A DNA stretch of 49,817 bases. Origin: Gamarada debralockiae. Lineage: Eukaryota > Ascomycota > Leotiomycetes > Helotiales > Hyphodiscaceae. Below the pieces are notes generated by a model. It worked only from the letters and a program-made list of their open reading frames with translations, did no database searches and had not been told where the DNA came from. The translations under genes were made by a program, and so were the position numbers. Within the stretch, counting starts at the first letter, position 1. Every line of letters begins with the position of its first letter. Shown here in pieces: positions 21,253-33,046 of the stretch. The stretch covers positions 1 to 49,817 of the forward strand of contig NXFV01000309.1 of NCBI GenBank assembly GCA_002803225.1. Reading direction: 5' to 3'.

Positions 21253-21755
21253 TTAACGTAGTGACGCACTGCCACAAATGGGTCGAAGGTTGTTAAATAG
21301 ATCTTCAAAGGGTGAACCCGGCTGAAGCTCAAGATATCTGGATACCGAACTAGAGAACATGTCGCGTTGAGTCGGAGTTGTTTGCAAAATACAAAGGCTC
21401 ACAGCCCTATCACTAAATGATGACTTTGACAGCCTAGAGCTTTGAGCCCCGTTATATTTCTCCTGCGCGACATTAGTCATCGTTACGCGACAGGACGACA
21501 TCTACGGCCGAACTTTTTTGTGGCGAAGAGAAGTGTTGGAAGCTTGGGATCCGGGGCAGCATCAGAACTGAAGATCTTACGTAAGAGTTCACTGCTACCA
21601 CAAACGAGCTTGGGAACAATAACGTTATGGAAATAGTCTTTGGGCCATTCAGGGACGCTGAACCTGAAAAGAAAGATTTTTTTTGACTCAGCCTTGATTG
21701 GTAGCCAAAGAGTGCGGGGAATTAAGCTGCTTGCAGACGCAGCAAGCCGTCGCAA
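21253..21755 (-). other. Pair of overlapping ORFs, unidentified gene or remnant
   Basis: Two minus-strand ORFs abut. The first (21755-21483) contains FLFRFSVPEWPKDYFHNVIV and PKLVCGSSELLRKIF; the second (21501-21253) ends YLELQPGSPFEDLFNNLRPI. A possible 43-nt intron with a GACTAATG branch site lies between them, but joining it leaves a phase conflict. The hydrophobic/aromatic content looks protein-like, yet I recognise no family, and the adjacent DNA is transposon debris. Confidence 0.3.
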
Positions 21756-22109
21756 AGAGCGGTGTATAGGTAAAAATAGTGAGGAAAGACGCTGATCTTA
21801 TATATGACTGTAATGGCGCCAGCGTTCACGTCAAGTACTGCCCGATTTTATCAAGCAGCACCGGGACTCCAAGACCACAAACCCGTTTTAATACCAACGT
21901 TAGAAGTTCACACCAACGACATGGCTACAGAAGCAACAGCGCGTAGATTCTTTTCCTCTCTCTACTTCGCCAACACAGCAGCCTCATCTGACTCGACTAA
22001 ATTTAATTACCAAAGCACCCCCCTCTCAAAACCTATCCACATTCATTCCTCACAATACATCTGTACTAACAGACTCTATAGTATTCGCATGATACACGCG
22101 CTATAAGTT
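21756..22109. other. Intergenic
   Basis: A plus-strand ORF (21804-22106) shows no domain and no leader. I see nothing else. Confidence 0.4.
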
Positions 22110-22667
22110 TGCAGCTGCCATCATTCGCCCAAGCATCTTTCCCGTCTTTCTGTAACATAAAAGTCTGTAACTCCACCATAACTGAGTGGAATCACAGCAC
22201 TTGCCCCAAAACTTTGAATTGCTCGCATAACGAGCAAGGGTAGTTTGAGTTATTGAGAGCCAAACCGAGACCGGACAGCGTGTAAAGAGTGAAGGTACCA
22301 ATAAAGATTGGACGACGGCCGAAATAATCAGAGGGGCTCGCCAGGAAGAGTGACGACAGAGCTTGGAAAACGATGTAGATGGTGATGGTTAGGTTGATGG
22401 CTTGAGCACTAGTGTGAAATTGTACGCTGAGCACTGGCAGCAGTGGGAGGTATATAGTTGCTGTCAGCGGCGATACGAGCATAGTCGCATTCAAGAGGAT
22501 AATGATCAACGTTTGCTCGCGGCGCGAGAAGATCTTATACGGAACTGTGTATTCGAGTACCTCTGGCTCTGGAGCTGGTTTGCGGGATCGGGCATGACGT
22601 CTCTTGGGCCAGGTGAGAAGTTCATGCCCACGTCAGGTTCTGCCGGCAACGTTTTTGAGGATGACAT
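22110..22667 (-). pseudogene. Truncated MFS drug:H+ antiporter-1 type transporter
   Basis: From the ATG at 22667 the minus strand encodes a hydrophilic head (MSSSKTLPAEPDVGMNFSPG). After a frameshift near 22510 come the first membrane helices: LNATMLVSPLTATIYLPLLP, INLTITIYIVFQALSSLF and the loop SPSDYFGRRPIFIG (MFS motif A-like). IQSFGASAVIPLSYGGVTDF follows in another frame. The reading dies near 22110, about helix 5 of 12 or 14. It is a DHA1-like exporter fragment and cannot function. Confidence 0.75.
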
Positions 22668-23380
22668 GGTGTTCGGGGACCATGAGAAAGGGTACTGAGC
22701 AGAACGGCGCTTAACAGACGGCCCGTAGTATAATGAGTGAATCCGAAAAGATATCGTCGGATCGAGAAAACTGTACGCCCGACCCCGACGGTGGGGGAAC
22801 ATAATAAAATGCGAATACGGGGTTTTTAAACATTTTTAAAGCCTACCCTCGTAAGTAAAGCAGCCTGAGGTACTGGGAAGCATCGCTGATAACAGCCTTG
22901 CAGTGTTCTATAGCGTGCAACTTCACGCGGCCATTCCCAATTCCATGACTCAACTCTCGCTTGAAATGCACACTCCGACTCGAGAGGAATCTGCAAATTC
23001 AAGTAAACCTCTATCCCGCGAGAGATGAGGTTGCCGTGCCTGATCACCTTCCAAATGGGCTTGCTATTCAGCGTGATGGAGGTCCGAGGGATTGGCACGC
23101 AAAGATAGCCAAATCATGTAAAGAGTGGAAAAGAGATGATTTTGATCCCCTTTTTATGCTACCGTTATTACCATGAGCGGAATACTTGCAAGCCATGTCC
23201 CATTTCCCATAATCATCAAAATGAATGCCCGTTTTGGTCCCTGTCTTTGCCGGCCCGAAATCAAATGCCAAGCACCAAAACGCCAACGCTACGCTTCTTG
23301 AATGCCAAATTGTTCCTAAACCTCCATGTTCTTGTGCTGAAAATCATCTAGGCAGTCGTCTGGAATGTGATTTTTCCCTT
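22668..23380. other. Intergenic and 3' region of the phosphatase gene
   Basis: Short ORFs on both strands at 22826-23351 have no recognisable content. This is probably the 3' untranslated region of the gene at 23381-25460 plus spacer. Confidence 0.45.
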
Positions 23381-25460
23381 TCAGTCTCGCAATGCCCTCT
23401 CATTAACAGTCCACCTCCGCTTGTGTCCCGTCTCCCGAATCTGTTCGGCGTGTCCCGGGGGCCTCGGACTTCCCCACAGCCCACCTAACGGCGCAACATC
23501 ATCTTCCTCATCGTTGTCTTTCTCTTCCATCATGGCATTCTCGTCCTTCCTGGTTTCTGCTTGAGTCGGTGACTCAACAGGTCCATCGTCCCCAAAGTTC
23601 AAAATCATATCGTCTTCGAGCTCCTCATTCTCTTCTTCTTTCGCGGGCGCAGGACTCCACAATCCACTCGAACTCTGTTGATTCGGGGCATAGCTTCTCG
23701 CGTGAGCTCCAACCCCTGCAGTTGCAATGCTCGCAGTTCGGCGCATGCTGCCGAAGTTGCCAGAGGCGGTGAATGAGCGAGCGGGTCGATCGAATGCGCC
23801 GTTATTGCTTGTGGGCTCGCGGAACCTGGCTAGCCCTGATACAGAGGGAGTTCGTGAGGATGAAGGGGTTGATGTCGCGCTGGGGTGGAGATGCTCAGTG
23901 TTGGCGACCAGCTTGACGTCGTATTGGTCGGAAATCGCGATATTCCTTGAGTTGTGGCGGGAGTGGCCGGGTGTTGAGGTTGGAGTACTGACGGGAGTAG
24001 GCTTTCGAACAGCCATCGTGAGAGATGCCATTCCGACATCCATTAGAACTGGTTGGTTGGTAAGAGCTCCAATGAGAGCATTGCAACCAGCTCCATGTGT
24101 GACCAGGATGATCACAAGATCAGTATCCTCATCTTCCTCCTCGCTACAATCAATGGGACCATGTAGAGGGTTGCGAGGACTGGTAGGGGTTTTGGTCATG
24201 AGTCTTCCTGGATCATCGCTCGTCTTGTACCAGTTGATCATTTGCTTCAAGCCATTTCGGAACCTCTTGTGCATGGAGCTCCATTCTTCGCCATATTCTC
24301 CGCCATTTCCCCACATCTGCGGCTCCCGCATACTATCCCATTGATAATCCACATCAACACATGCATCTCGAGCATGCGCCACATATCCGGGTGGGATCGG
24401 GTCTGAGTTTGAGATTGCGTAGGTTGGTACAGGAGGTTGGTAGATTCCATGTTCTGCTGGAGTAGGTAAGGCGGCATTTGTGCTTCGAGGACTGGGATGG
24501 CTTCCATTACTACCCATGCTGCTGAGGCTGCTTGTGCGGTCTCGTCTAGGAAGTGCCTGAGCCAGACTGGACAATGACGAAAGTGCGGTATCGTCCTCTT
24601 TTTTCTCGGGGAGAACCACCGGGCTGCCCCAACCTCCCGGAAATCCTTTGTTCACTGGCGCGGCTTTGTTGTGAATTTGAAGGTTGCTATAATCTTCTCT
24701 CCGTAACAGGTCTGCTTTAACACCTGCTACCATCATAATCGAGCTTGGTGGTGGTGTAATGAGTTCGAAATAGTCGGGAGACAGCCATTCACCCAGGAAG
24801 GCATCAACCCGAATCGTAGTCTTCTTTATTTTCTCAGACTGCTTCTGAGAATCCCCATTGACCTTTCCATTAGAAGGTTCCAGAATAGGGTCCAGTTTTG
24901 GCGAACCTGTTAAGAGAGCAGGTCGAACCTTAGGCGATGAGCGCAATTGCGACACTTTCGAAGCAGACGAGGAAGGTCGATGTGGATGACCAGGATTCTG
25001 AGCGAGGCCGGCGCTGATCGCCACAGACGTTTGAACACATCTTAAGAACGGCGAGCTGTGAATGATGACCCTATGTCTTCTCTTCCTGTTATTCCCTCCA
25101 TTCTGCACCTCCTCACCATTCGTAAAAGGTATATCATCGTCCGTCTCTCGCGTTCGTAGGATGTTTGCTATACGTGCCCCAAGCGCTCTCGATTGATTCC
25201 AGCCGCCATATGTAAGAGGAGGGTCGTAAGGAGTAGGAGAAGTGAGATGCCATTGCTTATCAGCAGCATCGAGGCGGGCGCCATGTCTGCGAGAGGTAAG
25301 TTAGCAAAAGAAACTTCACAGCTTAGTCCGCGTTGACAAGCAACCCTAGTCGCGCCTGGGCAGTTCGTGAGGCAATGAAAAGAATGACAGGATATATCTT
25401 GTAAATCAGCAAGAGATGGATATACCTAACGACAATAACCACAGCTGGTGGCCAACCCAT
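23381..25460 (-). CDS. Histidine phosphatase (phosphoglycerate mutase) superfamily protein
   Basis: Two exons, 25460-25426 and 25286-23381, give 646 aa. The intron (GTATAT donor, CTCGCAG acceptor) splits the catalytic motif so that VVIVVR is joined to HGARLDAADKQWHL (RHG at residues 12-14). Other marks are the second phosphate-binding Arg in HSSPFLRCVQTS and the second catalytic His in ILVTHGAGCNALIGAL. The insert between them and the C-terminal third are Ser/Pro-rich and acidic (NEELEDDMILNFGDDG), probably disordered. The conserved TYGGWNQSRALGARI block supports a cytosolic phosphatase of the fungal PGAM-like family rather than glycolytic mutase; the substrate is unknown. The start at MGWPP was chosen because it directly precedes the core; an ATG 34 codons upstream (25562) is in frame. 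It is divergently paired with GPI8. Confidence 0.82.
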
Positions 25461-25751
25461 TGCATTGACGAATTTTAACCGCCAGTTCGTGTGGTAATTC
25501 TTCTTTTCTCCACCTGTTGCTGCTCCGATATATAATTCAAGCGGGGCGATTTTAGTTCGCATGTGATGGCGGATATCATTATGCTAAGCCACATTCGTCC
25601 AGCCACTGCTTTGTAAACTGTCCTGGAAATCAACGGCGCCTCCAAAGTCTGCTACAACCCCAATGTCTTGGCCACCTTTACAAACTCCAACATTTCCAAT
25701 CCTTCATCCCTTTTTTCCTTCCACCTGATCACCCCATCGCCGAACGTCGTC
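25461..25751. promoter_or_regulatory. Shared divergent promoter of the phosphatase gene and GPI8
   Basis: Only 291 bp separate the two initiation codons, so both core promoters and leaders must lie here. The GPI8-proximal part (25680-25750) is pyrimidine-rich (TTCCTTCCACCTGATCACCC), as is common in fungal leaders. No clear TATA box is seen. Confidence 0.5.
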
Positions 25752-26984
25752 ATGAAGCTCCGGAACCTCTTCCAGCTCCCCCTCGTTCTAGCCTCTCTAC
25801 TAGCCCCAGTGGCCGTAACAGCAGAACACACATCCAACTGGGCAGTCCTCGTCTCCACCTCCAGATTTTGGTTCAACTACCGCCACCTCGCCAATGTACT
25901 CTCCCTCTACCGCACTGTCAAGCGTCTCGGAATCCCAGATTCCCAAATCATCCTCATGCTCCCCGATGACATGGCATGTAACCCGCGCAATGCCTTCCCG
26001 GGAACCGTCTACAGCAACGCAGACCGCGCCGTCGATTTATACGGGGACAATATTGAAGTCGATTATAGGGGGTACGAAGTGACGGTCGAGAACTTCATAC
26101 GGCTTCTCACGGACCGTGTTGGAGAGGAGATGCCAAGATCCAAGAGGTTGCTTACTGATGATCGAAGCAATATCTTGGTATACATGACTGGGCATGGCGG
26201 GAATGAGTTTCTGAAATTTCAGGACGCGGAGGAGATTAGTGCGTTTGATTTAGCGGATGCCTTTGAGCAGATGTGGGAGAAGAAGAGGTACGTTTCCTAT
26301 TCTGAGATTGATTGAGTGAGTTTTGCTGACAGGCCTGGGCTTAGGTACCATGAACTCCTCTTCATGATCGATACCTGCCAAGCAAACACCATGTACAGCA
26401 AATTCTATTCCCCGAACATAATCGCAACCGGCTCCTCCGAAATCGACCAATCCTCGTACTCGCACCACGCAGACAACGACGTCGGCGTCGCAGTCATTGA
26501 TCGTTACACATATTACAACCTCGATTTCCTCGAGACCCAAGTGAGAGAACCAAGTTCCAAAAAGACATTAGGAGACTTGTTTGATAGTTATGATGAGTCG
26601 AAGATTCATTCACAGCCTGGGTTTAGATGGGATTTGTTTCCTGGGGGAGAAGAGGGAGGCAGGAATAGGTTGTTGATGGATTTCTTTGGCAATGTGCAGA
26701 ATGTCGAGGTGGATAGTGGGAGGAATGATACGGAGTGGAGGGAGGATTTGTTGGCGTTGGGGAAGAAGATCGCTGAATTGAGGGAACGGGCTGAGGCTGT
26801 TGACGCTGCAGAGAAGAATGCCAGTGCGGTAGAGCCACCATTTGGCAGCCATACATCAAGGAGAATCAGGGCTTCGAAGGTGGAGGTGGATGATAGATGG
26901 TGGGGAAAGAAAGCAATCGGTGTATGGGCATTAGCAGGGTGTTCTTTGGTTTGGTTGGCGGGCACATATTTGGAGTCATCATAA
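25752..26984 (+). CDS. GPI8: GPI-anchor transamidase catalytic subunit
   Basis: Two exons, 25752-26287 and 26345-26984, with a 57-nt intron (GTACGT, GGGCTTAG) that splits the KKR-YHELLF junction, give 391 aa. A signal peptide ([20 protein letters not shown]) is followed by the C13 peptidase fold: [32 protein letters not shown], the catalytic His in VYMTGHGG (about 148) and Cys in FMIDTCQA (about 190). [13 protein letters not shown] follows, then a C-terminal membrane anchor ([16 protein letters not shown]). Length and motifs match yeast Gpi8/human PIGK. In the ER it cleaves C-terminal signals and attaches GPI anchors as part of the Gaa1/Gpi16/Gpi17/Gab1 complex. It is an essential housekeeping gene. 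Confidence 0.95.
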
Positions 26985-27331
26985 TTTGGGATACCCGCGA
27001 AAGGCGTAATGATTTAAATTGCATGCAATTTTCTCAAAGGCTACCCGAAGACAAGTCTTCTTTCAACTGTCTGATTTCATCTTATTTTTAAAAGACCATC
27101 CACAGCCATGGCTGTCATTCCAGTGAGCCAGTTTTGGGATTTGGTCGTAGTGGCAGAGGCATCGATCGTTTAAAAAGTATCAGATCCTTGTATAATCAGA
27201 CGCATCGCACTGGGTCTCAATCGCAGACATGGAATGAGCCATTTAGATAGGAGAGAGTGACCGGATTCAATTGTGCCAAGCCAGTGTATAATCAGGAGAT
27301 GTATAGCTCGTGCTCAACGTCTCTGAATTGC
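26985..27331. other. Intergenic
   Basis: GPI8 3' region and spacer; no structure seen. Confidence 0.5.
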
Positions 27332-27985
27332 TCAAAATATTGGAACCATTAGGGCATCCCTTGGAGTTTCTTTGCCAGTGTCACTTGCTACCGATTTAGA
27401 GAATGCATGTCTCATGTTCAACTTCTCTGCAGTGCTCAAAATATTCAAAGCGTTGGCTCCTTTGCCAGTGTCGCTTGCCACCCATTCCTCCTGCAAGCAG
27501 AGCGCGTCGTTGAACCACTTCCATAAATCTTGTCTCAATGCCCTTCCACAAGAAAGATCCATGAGCTCGATATTCTTACCAAGATCTGCGTCAACGCCGC
27601 CTCCTTGATCAACAGTCAGTAACCACTCTGCGCTGTGGCAGGGAATAAATATACATACTGCTAAGGCAATCCTGCAATACTCAATTCTGTCGTTGCAAGT
27701 GGATCACTGACGTCCCGTTTGATTTTCGTGGCTAGATCGTCCTAAGTAATACCTTCTCTCCCGAAGCTTCGTGGGAACCTAACACCAGGATTCTTTGTGT
27801 TGATGAACTCAGGACCCCTAATGCCAAAGTTGACTTCCAGCCCGACTACGAGTATCAAATCTTTCAATTCCACGGAAAGTCCTATTATGCCCGTCACACA
27901 TTGATGCCAATCCTCAACATCCCATGACTACAACCACTCAGTCACGGCCTGGCTCCTCAAGGCTGGCTTGGAAAGCCATGAACGG
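27332..27985 (-). pseudogene. Unidentified decayed gene with an internal repeat
   Basis: Scattered minus-strand frames look protein-coding. LSVELKDLILVVGLEVNFGI, GPEFINTKNPGVRFPRSFG, LATKIKRDVSDPLATTEL (about 27900-27690, with a TAG at the end of GREGIT) and, at 27562-27332, LRQDLWKWFNDALCLQEEW followed by two copies of VASDTGK. At DNA level TTTGCCAGTGTCRCTTGCYA occurs twice (about 27371 and 27459), each next to TGCTCAAAATATT. The family is not recognised; the large regulator-like or NLR-type proteins of fungi are a guess only. Confidence 0.35.
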
Positions 27986-28491
27986 CTATTAGCACCATTC
28001 AGACCAGAGTTATACCTTGCACACAGTGAAATGATTATTAAATAGCTCTGCATTGAAGAAACATGAAATATAAAATTGCGTAGTTCAACTCTGAGCCATG
28101 TGCTCCCCACCATTTCTTCCTGCCAACCGCCGGACATGAACCCCCCGAAAGGCACTTTAACACTTGCAAGCTACAAACTTCCTTGCTGAAACACTTTTTG
28201 CAATAAGAGTAGAGAATATGGAAACAACGCATTGAATGGGAATTGACGTGTGACTACCTCTGTAGAGGCATGGACCGCCGTGCCGGATAAAAGGGGGAGG
28301 GCCATCTAGGCGAGACTCGGCCAAAATCAGACTACCCAAGTCCCAAGCACAACATCGAGATTGATTTATTCGCAGTGACATTTTGAAATTTCCATGACCG
28401 ATTCGTCAAGGACATGTTCCCAGCCCACTATGGGATGTCCTCTCAACGATCAGACCTACTGCCACCGTTCCAAGCAGGCCATACTGGTTTT
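27986..28491. other. Intergenic
   Basis: Short ORFs only; no domain, repeat or promoter structure recognised. Confidence 0.45.
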
Positions 28492-29110
28492 CTACCTATG
28501 TCTGAGGTGGACACAGACACAACCCTTTTCGGTCGACAATTTTCCAGTATCTGGACGATAAAAGAGAGCATATTGCTCCGACGGATTTCCATTCAAATAC
28601 AGATCCATTGTATTCGACTCGTGCGGTGCAGGATGCTGATTCAGGTTCCGAGATTCCAGAACTGGACTATGGTATGGACATGACCATATCTCTTGGTTGA
28701 CACTAACTTCGGTGGATGGCTGGTGATGGTGAACGTCTGCAAATTGGGTAGAGATACCGTAGAGAGTGTAGTCGTAGGCCTGGTATTCGAAGATCGGGGG
28801 CCACTGCGATGCCTCTAGTGTGTAGCTATCTGTAGAGCTGCTAGGAGTAGCCGGGGTCTTTTGAGGAGTGGATGATTGACACGAATGAGCTTGAGTATCG
28901 TTGTTGTTCGTGTTCGAAGACCTTTCATGAGTCTGCGAAGAGTTGCTTTGAGATTCTTCGGCATGGCCATGCTTGACTTTTCGTCCTCTTCGGTGGCTGG
29001 AATGAATCAATCTCATGCTAGTAGAGATGGGTATGACAGAGGAAAGAATGAAAGAGCACTGGGTGCTACCTGCTGCGATGGGATCTGGGACATGAATTAG
29101 ACGACGCCAT
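28492..29110 (-). CDS. Hypothetical Ser/Asn/Gln-rich protein
   Basis: Exon 1 (29110-29070, MASSNSCPRSHRS) and exon 2 (29017-28492) are joined by a 52-nt intron (GTAGCA donor, CTACTAG acceptor) and give 188 aa in frame. After a short basic stretch (SSHRRGRKVKHG) the protein is Ser/Asn/Gln/Thr-rich (SNSSQTHERSSNTNNNDTQA), then aromatic and acidic. It looks like the disordered part of a transcription regulator. The zinc cluster or bZIP expected of such a protein is not seen, so it may be a truncated or diverged regulator. The weak donor leaves the first exon uncertain. Confidence 0.42.
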
Positions 29111-30242
29111 GGAGGAGCGAAGCTGGGTTAGCGCCGGGAATTAGAATCCAAAATTTAAAGACTATCGATATAGTCTATGGTGGGAGCTCATCAACGAAAC
29201 TTTGAAGACAGTAAATTCAAGGAAAGGCGCAAGCCAGAACCTATACATAAGACCGGTGGCTGATTCGACTCTGGACCATCAACGGGGAGAGAATTTTGTA
29301 CGAAACATCGTTCATGAAGCAATGTAGCCAAATTTAGGCAGCTTCATATTGCATTTGCAAGCATATTGTGGAAGATCGTAAGACATAGATTCCTAGCACT
29401 GGCCACCCAACTTTTGTTTGTTGGGGTGAGCAACACAGAACAGAGCATTGTGCCGTCTCAACCCAATGATGCACCCTGTTTCCCGACGAGCTTTGAAGAC
29501 CAAACGGCCATTGTGAATCACTTTGAAAGCATACGAAGCTTTTTTGACTTGTGTTGCGCTCCTGTTGGATAGTCGTCGAATGTTCACTGCTTATATCGGT
29601 GCGGGATGGAAATTGATATGCAGAAGGGTCAAGGCTCAAGGTCTTAGCGCTGCAACGTATGTGAATTCTCGGGAGATATTCCGCAGTTTGCGTCAGATAT
29701 GAAGCACTTAATTGAGAATGTGGGCTTACTACTGGCCAGTCTACGAATGTTCGGTAAATTCTGCAGGAATTCCCCCGAAAGTCTATGGCGGTTTTCCATG
29801 CGGGGACATGCATGAGTGCAGCAGTACCCCCACAGCGAAAGAGCAAACTTTAGTGTCACCATTGGCCAGTCGACTAATGTCAACGGCGGTTCATATCGCT
29901 TCTGGCGTTTGGCGGTCAACGCCTGACAGCACGCTTCCTGCAACAAACTTGATTTTCGGAGGAGCGATGTATCTGCGATTGGCCAGTCGACTTATGTTTC
30001 GGGGCAAGAAAGCCACGCCCATTTGTAAGAGCCTCGAGCTGGGAGCCTTGCCAAGTCGTACGCCAAACCCCTAATTGTGATGTCCCTTTTGCTTCGGGCC
30101 CCTTCCCAGTAAAGCGATACCTTCGAATACAAATAAAAGGGAGATCACCCTCACTGTTTTCCCCTTCTCGTTATCAAAATTTGTTAACAGTGAACGAACT
30201 TTTTTCTTTTCGTAAAGCTCAATCTGCTTGTCACTTTTCACG
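29111..30242. other. Gene-free segment with dispersed repeats
   Basis: ORFs at 29334-29846 and 29712-30074 overlap each other antisense and show no domain. The segment contains the TTGGCCAGTC repeats described separately. From about 30090 to 30242 lies the probable leader of the Clr5 gene. Confidence 0.45.
29565..30001. repeat. Dispersed repeats with core TTGGCCAGTCGACTAATG
   Basis: The core ATTGGCCAGTCGACTAATGT and close variants occur at 29731 (ACTGGCCAGTCTACGAATGT), 29861 and 29978, with a weaker copy at 29565 (GTTGGATAGTCGTCGAATGT). Spacings are about 166, 130 and 117 bp. Each is followed by TTCGG, TCAAC or TTTCGG. Spacers are not obviously similar. Confidence 0.6.
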
Positions 30243-33046
30243 ATGCAACAAGGCTCTGCGCAAGGCTCTGCGCCTCTCTTTGACATTTCCCTCGCTGACA
30301 GATGGGAGCAGTTAAGACCCACGATCCTGGGACTTTACCTTCAGCGTAACATCCCTCTACCGCAGATAGTTACTATCATGAGGGATCAATACAGGTTCTA
30401 TGCGGTGTAAGTTTTCATGTCTCTATCCCTGTCGTCCTTCTGAAAAAGGCTCGCAGCTAATTTATCGTGAACCTGTCTGTGTAGTGAGCACTCCTACAAA
30501 TACTACTTCAATCTATGGGGCGTAACCAAGAATATACCAGCTCCGGTAAAAGAAGCTGCAATTATGGCTCTCGGGAAGAGGACTAGGGGACGTTATTCAA
30601 CACCGGACGTCGCTTACAAAAAGGACGAAGACCAGATCATTCCGATCGATAAGAAACGGATCAAGAGACATATTAAGACTGTTGAGTCCAAGAGGAATAA
30701 GGAAGAAGGGCAGATTCAGCTCAGCAATAACGTGTAAGATATTCAACGCGATTCCGTGATGATCACTGCTAAGGGACATCCTAGATTCATACATTGGAAT
30801 CTGCCATATCGTGCAGCTCGCTCTTCCTCCTCGCGGGCTGAGCAATTTTCTCCGTTTGGACCAACACCAGACTTCCTGTCCATTGGGAGTCCTAACACCC
30901 ACCGAACAATATCCTCGAGGAATGCATCGTCGCCGAACAACGCACCTACACCTACTATGTTGGCGGTGAGAGCCATGAAGCTGGACGAAAGAGCTCGACT
31001 TTTCATCGAAGCAAAGCACGATGATCTGCTGAAACAAATGGAAAGGTCGGAGAGAAAGTAAGGCTGCCAACTTCAAAAAGCCTTTCGTGGCATTTGCTAA
31101 CAAGCCACAGAGTTCTCACTACGTATCTCTACCAGTTTTGGTTATTTTCTTTCTACACAGCCAAGTATTGGGGTTTCGGTCCTACGCATTGGACTGCCGA
31201 TCTTCTTGAATTTGACCGCTTCAAGGATAGGGACCGAGCACCACACTCATCACCCGACACTCCAATGACCAACGTCGGAACACCGGGGACTTTTGCGACG
31301 CCGCGATCCGAGGACAGCTCAGGAAACTCCGGAAACTTGGCCAACAAGCCTTCAACACTTTGCAGATGGACAATTCACGCCGCCATCCGCACACGATACG
31401 AAGGGGAAGACGAGGAAGAGCTTGACCAGGACCCTGAAGCAATCGCAGGCTCAGATGGCAATGAGGATCTGCCTCGTTGGCAATCGGGATACCAACAGAC
31501 ATTCGAAGAAAAGCTCCAAGATGCGCTCGAGAGTAGCAGCTTCAGCACCCTTGACCCCAAAGACTTGCCAATGGCCGTCGCCAAAATTGCCAAAGCCACC
31601 CGTAGCTCTCCAAGAGAGCTTCTCCAAGAGAGTTTTGCATTCAGCCTCGTGGCTCGGAACGAGAAGATATTTTGGTCCTTGCTTACGCGAGTCTCAGATT
31701 TCAGCTTTGAGGACACTGGAATATATCCTCTCCATCTCCTGACGTCCTTCCTTGATGGTTCCAAGACCTGCTGCAATCTTTTCGACGGCGCACTTAACAA
31801 TCTCGCGGAACGAACTCGCATAGACAAGATTTACGTGAACAATCATGGCCATACAGTACTGGATAACCTTTTTATCTCGATTCTAAAGGGACATACCAAC
31901 TGTCTACCCGATACGGTGGATGACAAGTTCTCGAAGATGAAGCGCTTCATAGGCGAAGAAGTTGACATCTGCGGCCGCTGGGATGCCGACTCTCCTTGTG
32001 TTCGTGAGCTGTTTGCAGAAGGACATTCGACCATACCCATTGAGTGGAAGCACATGTTCTGTCACACCTCAGTCCAGACCATCTGCCATTGCATCGGTCG
32101 ACTTTTCGGTCCAGTGTTTGCCCCAAATACCAACACTCCTAGTGGGTTGTTCATGAAAATGTGTCAGGCCTGTGGCATGAAGTTACAGCTGAGGCCACTG
32201 CACTCTTTGGTTCTGACAGCATGCCATCTTGCTCAAAGTGGATGCCCTGGAGAGAATCTCTTTGGGATGGTGGCATGCTTGGTCTGCCTTCTTGCGAACG
32301 GCGCTGACCCACTTCTCACAGCTCCCATATCTCTGGCAGCACTCATGAGGAAAGACACAGCGACCGAGTGCAGCCACGAGGAGATTGATCCTGTTGAACT
32401 GGCGGAAAGGGTCCCTACATCTTTGATATCAGGCTGGACTGAAGATGCAATACTGGGTTGGAACTTATTTTGCGCAATGCTGCGATATGCGAGGGATGAG
32501 AGGAGGCCAAGGCCCAAATCTTTCTCGTCAAAGGGGAAAGAAAGGGAAGATCCATATCAACTCTTCATGGAGTCTATGGATGACGATATGGACGACGACG
32601 ACGACGACGAAGGCGACGACAAGAGCGAAGACGAAGACATGGACAGCGAAAGTGACGCCGACGAGGAATTGTGCTCGCATTGCAAGCCAGAGACAGATAA
32701 CTTCTATGGGCGGAGCAAGGTTATTGGAACCCTGTGGGCGGCGATCCAAACGGAGCTTCTGACATACCGCCGGCTGACTGACGAGGACCCTTGGATATCC
32801 GAAAACTTCGACCTACAAGCTGTACTGGACGGGCTCAACAATGGAGGATTCCTTCCAATTAAACTTATTGAGGAGGACATGATGGCTCCATTCTGTCGGT
32901 GTGGTAGATTTACGGAGGTTACCGATGAAGCTTGTGCTTGTGTTGACGAAGTTTGTACTCACTACTTTGCGAATGTGGATGTGTGGAGTAGAGCATCATA
33001 CATTATGATTCCAGAGGGGAAAAATAACTCTTGGTATATGTGGTGA
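30243..33046 (+). CDS. Clr5-domain protein, 873 aa
   Basis: Four exons (30243-30406, 30485-30733, 30785-31057, 31111-33046) join in frame. The N-terminus carries a Clr5 domain, about residues 21-70: RWEQLRPTILGLYLQRNIPL and, across intron 1, AVEHSYKYYFNLWGVTKN. This domain occurs at the N-terminus of many Pezizomycotina regulators. Then come a basic linker (KKRIKRHIKTVESKRNKEE), a Ser/Pro-rich region and KLDERARLFIEAKHDDLLKQ. A long helical region follows with paired Cys/His (MKMCQACGMKLQLRPLHSL), an Asp/Glu tract (DDDMDDDDDDEGDDKSEDED) and a Cys-rich tail (FCRCG, ACACVDEVCTHYF). It is probably nuclear; the role is unknown. The four phase-compatible introns indicate an active gene. Confidence 0.8.
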
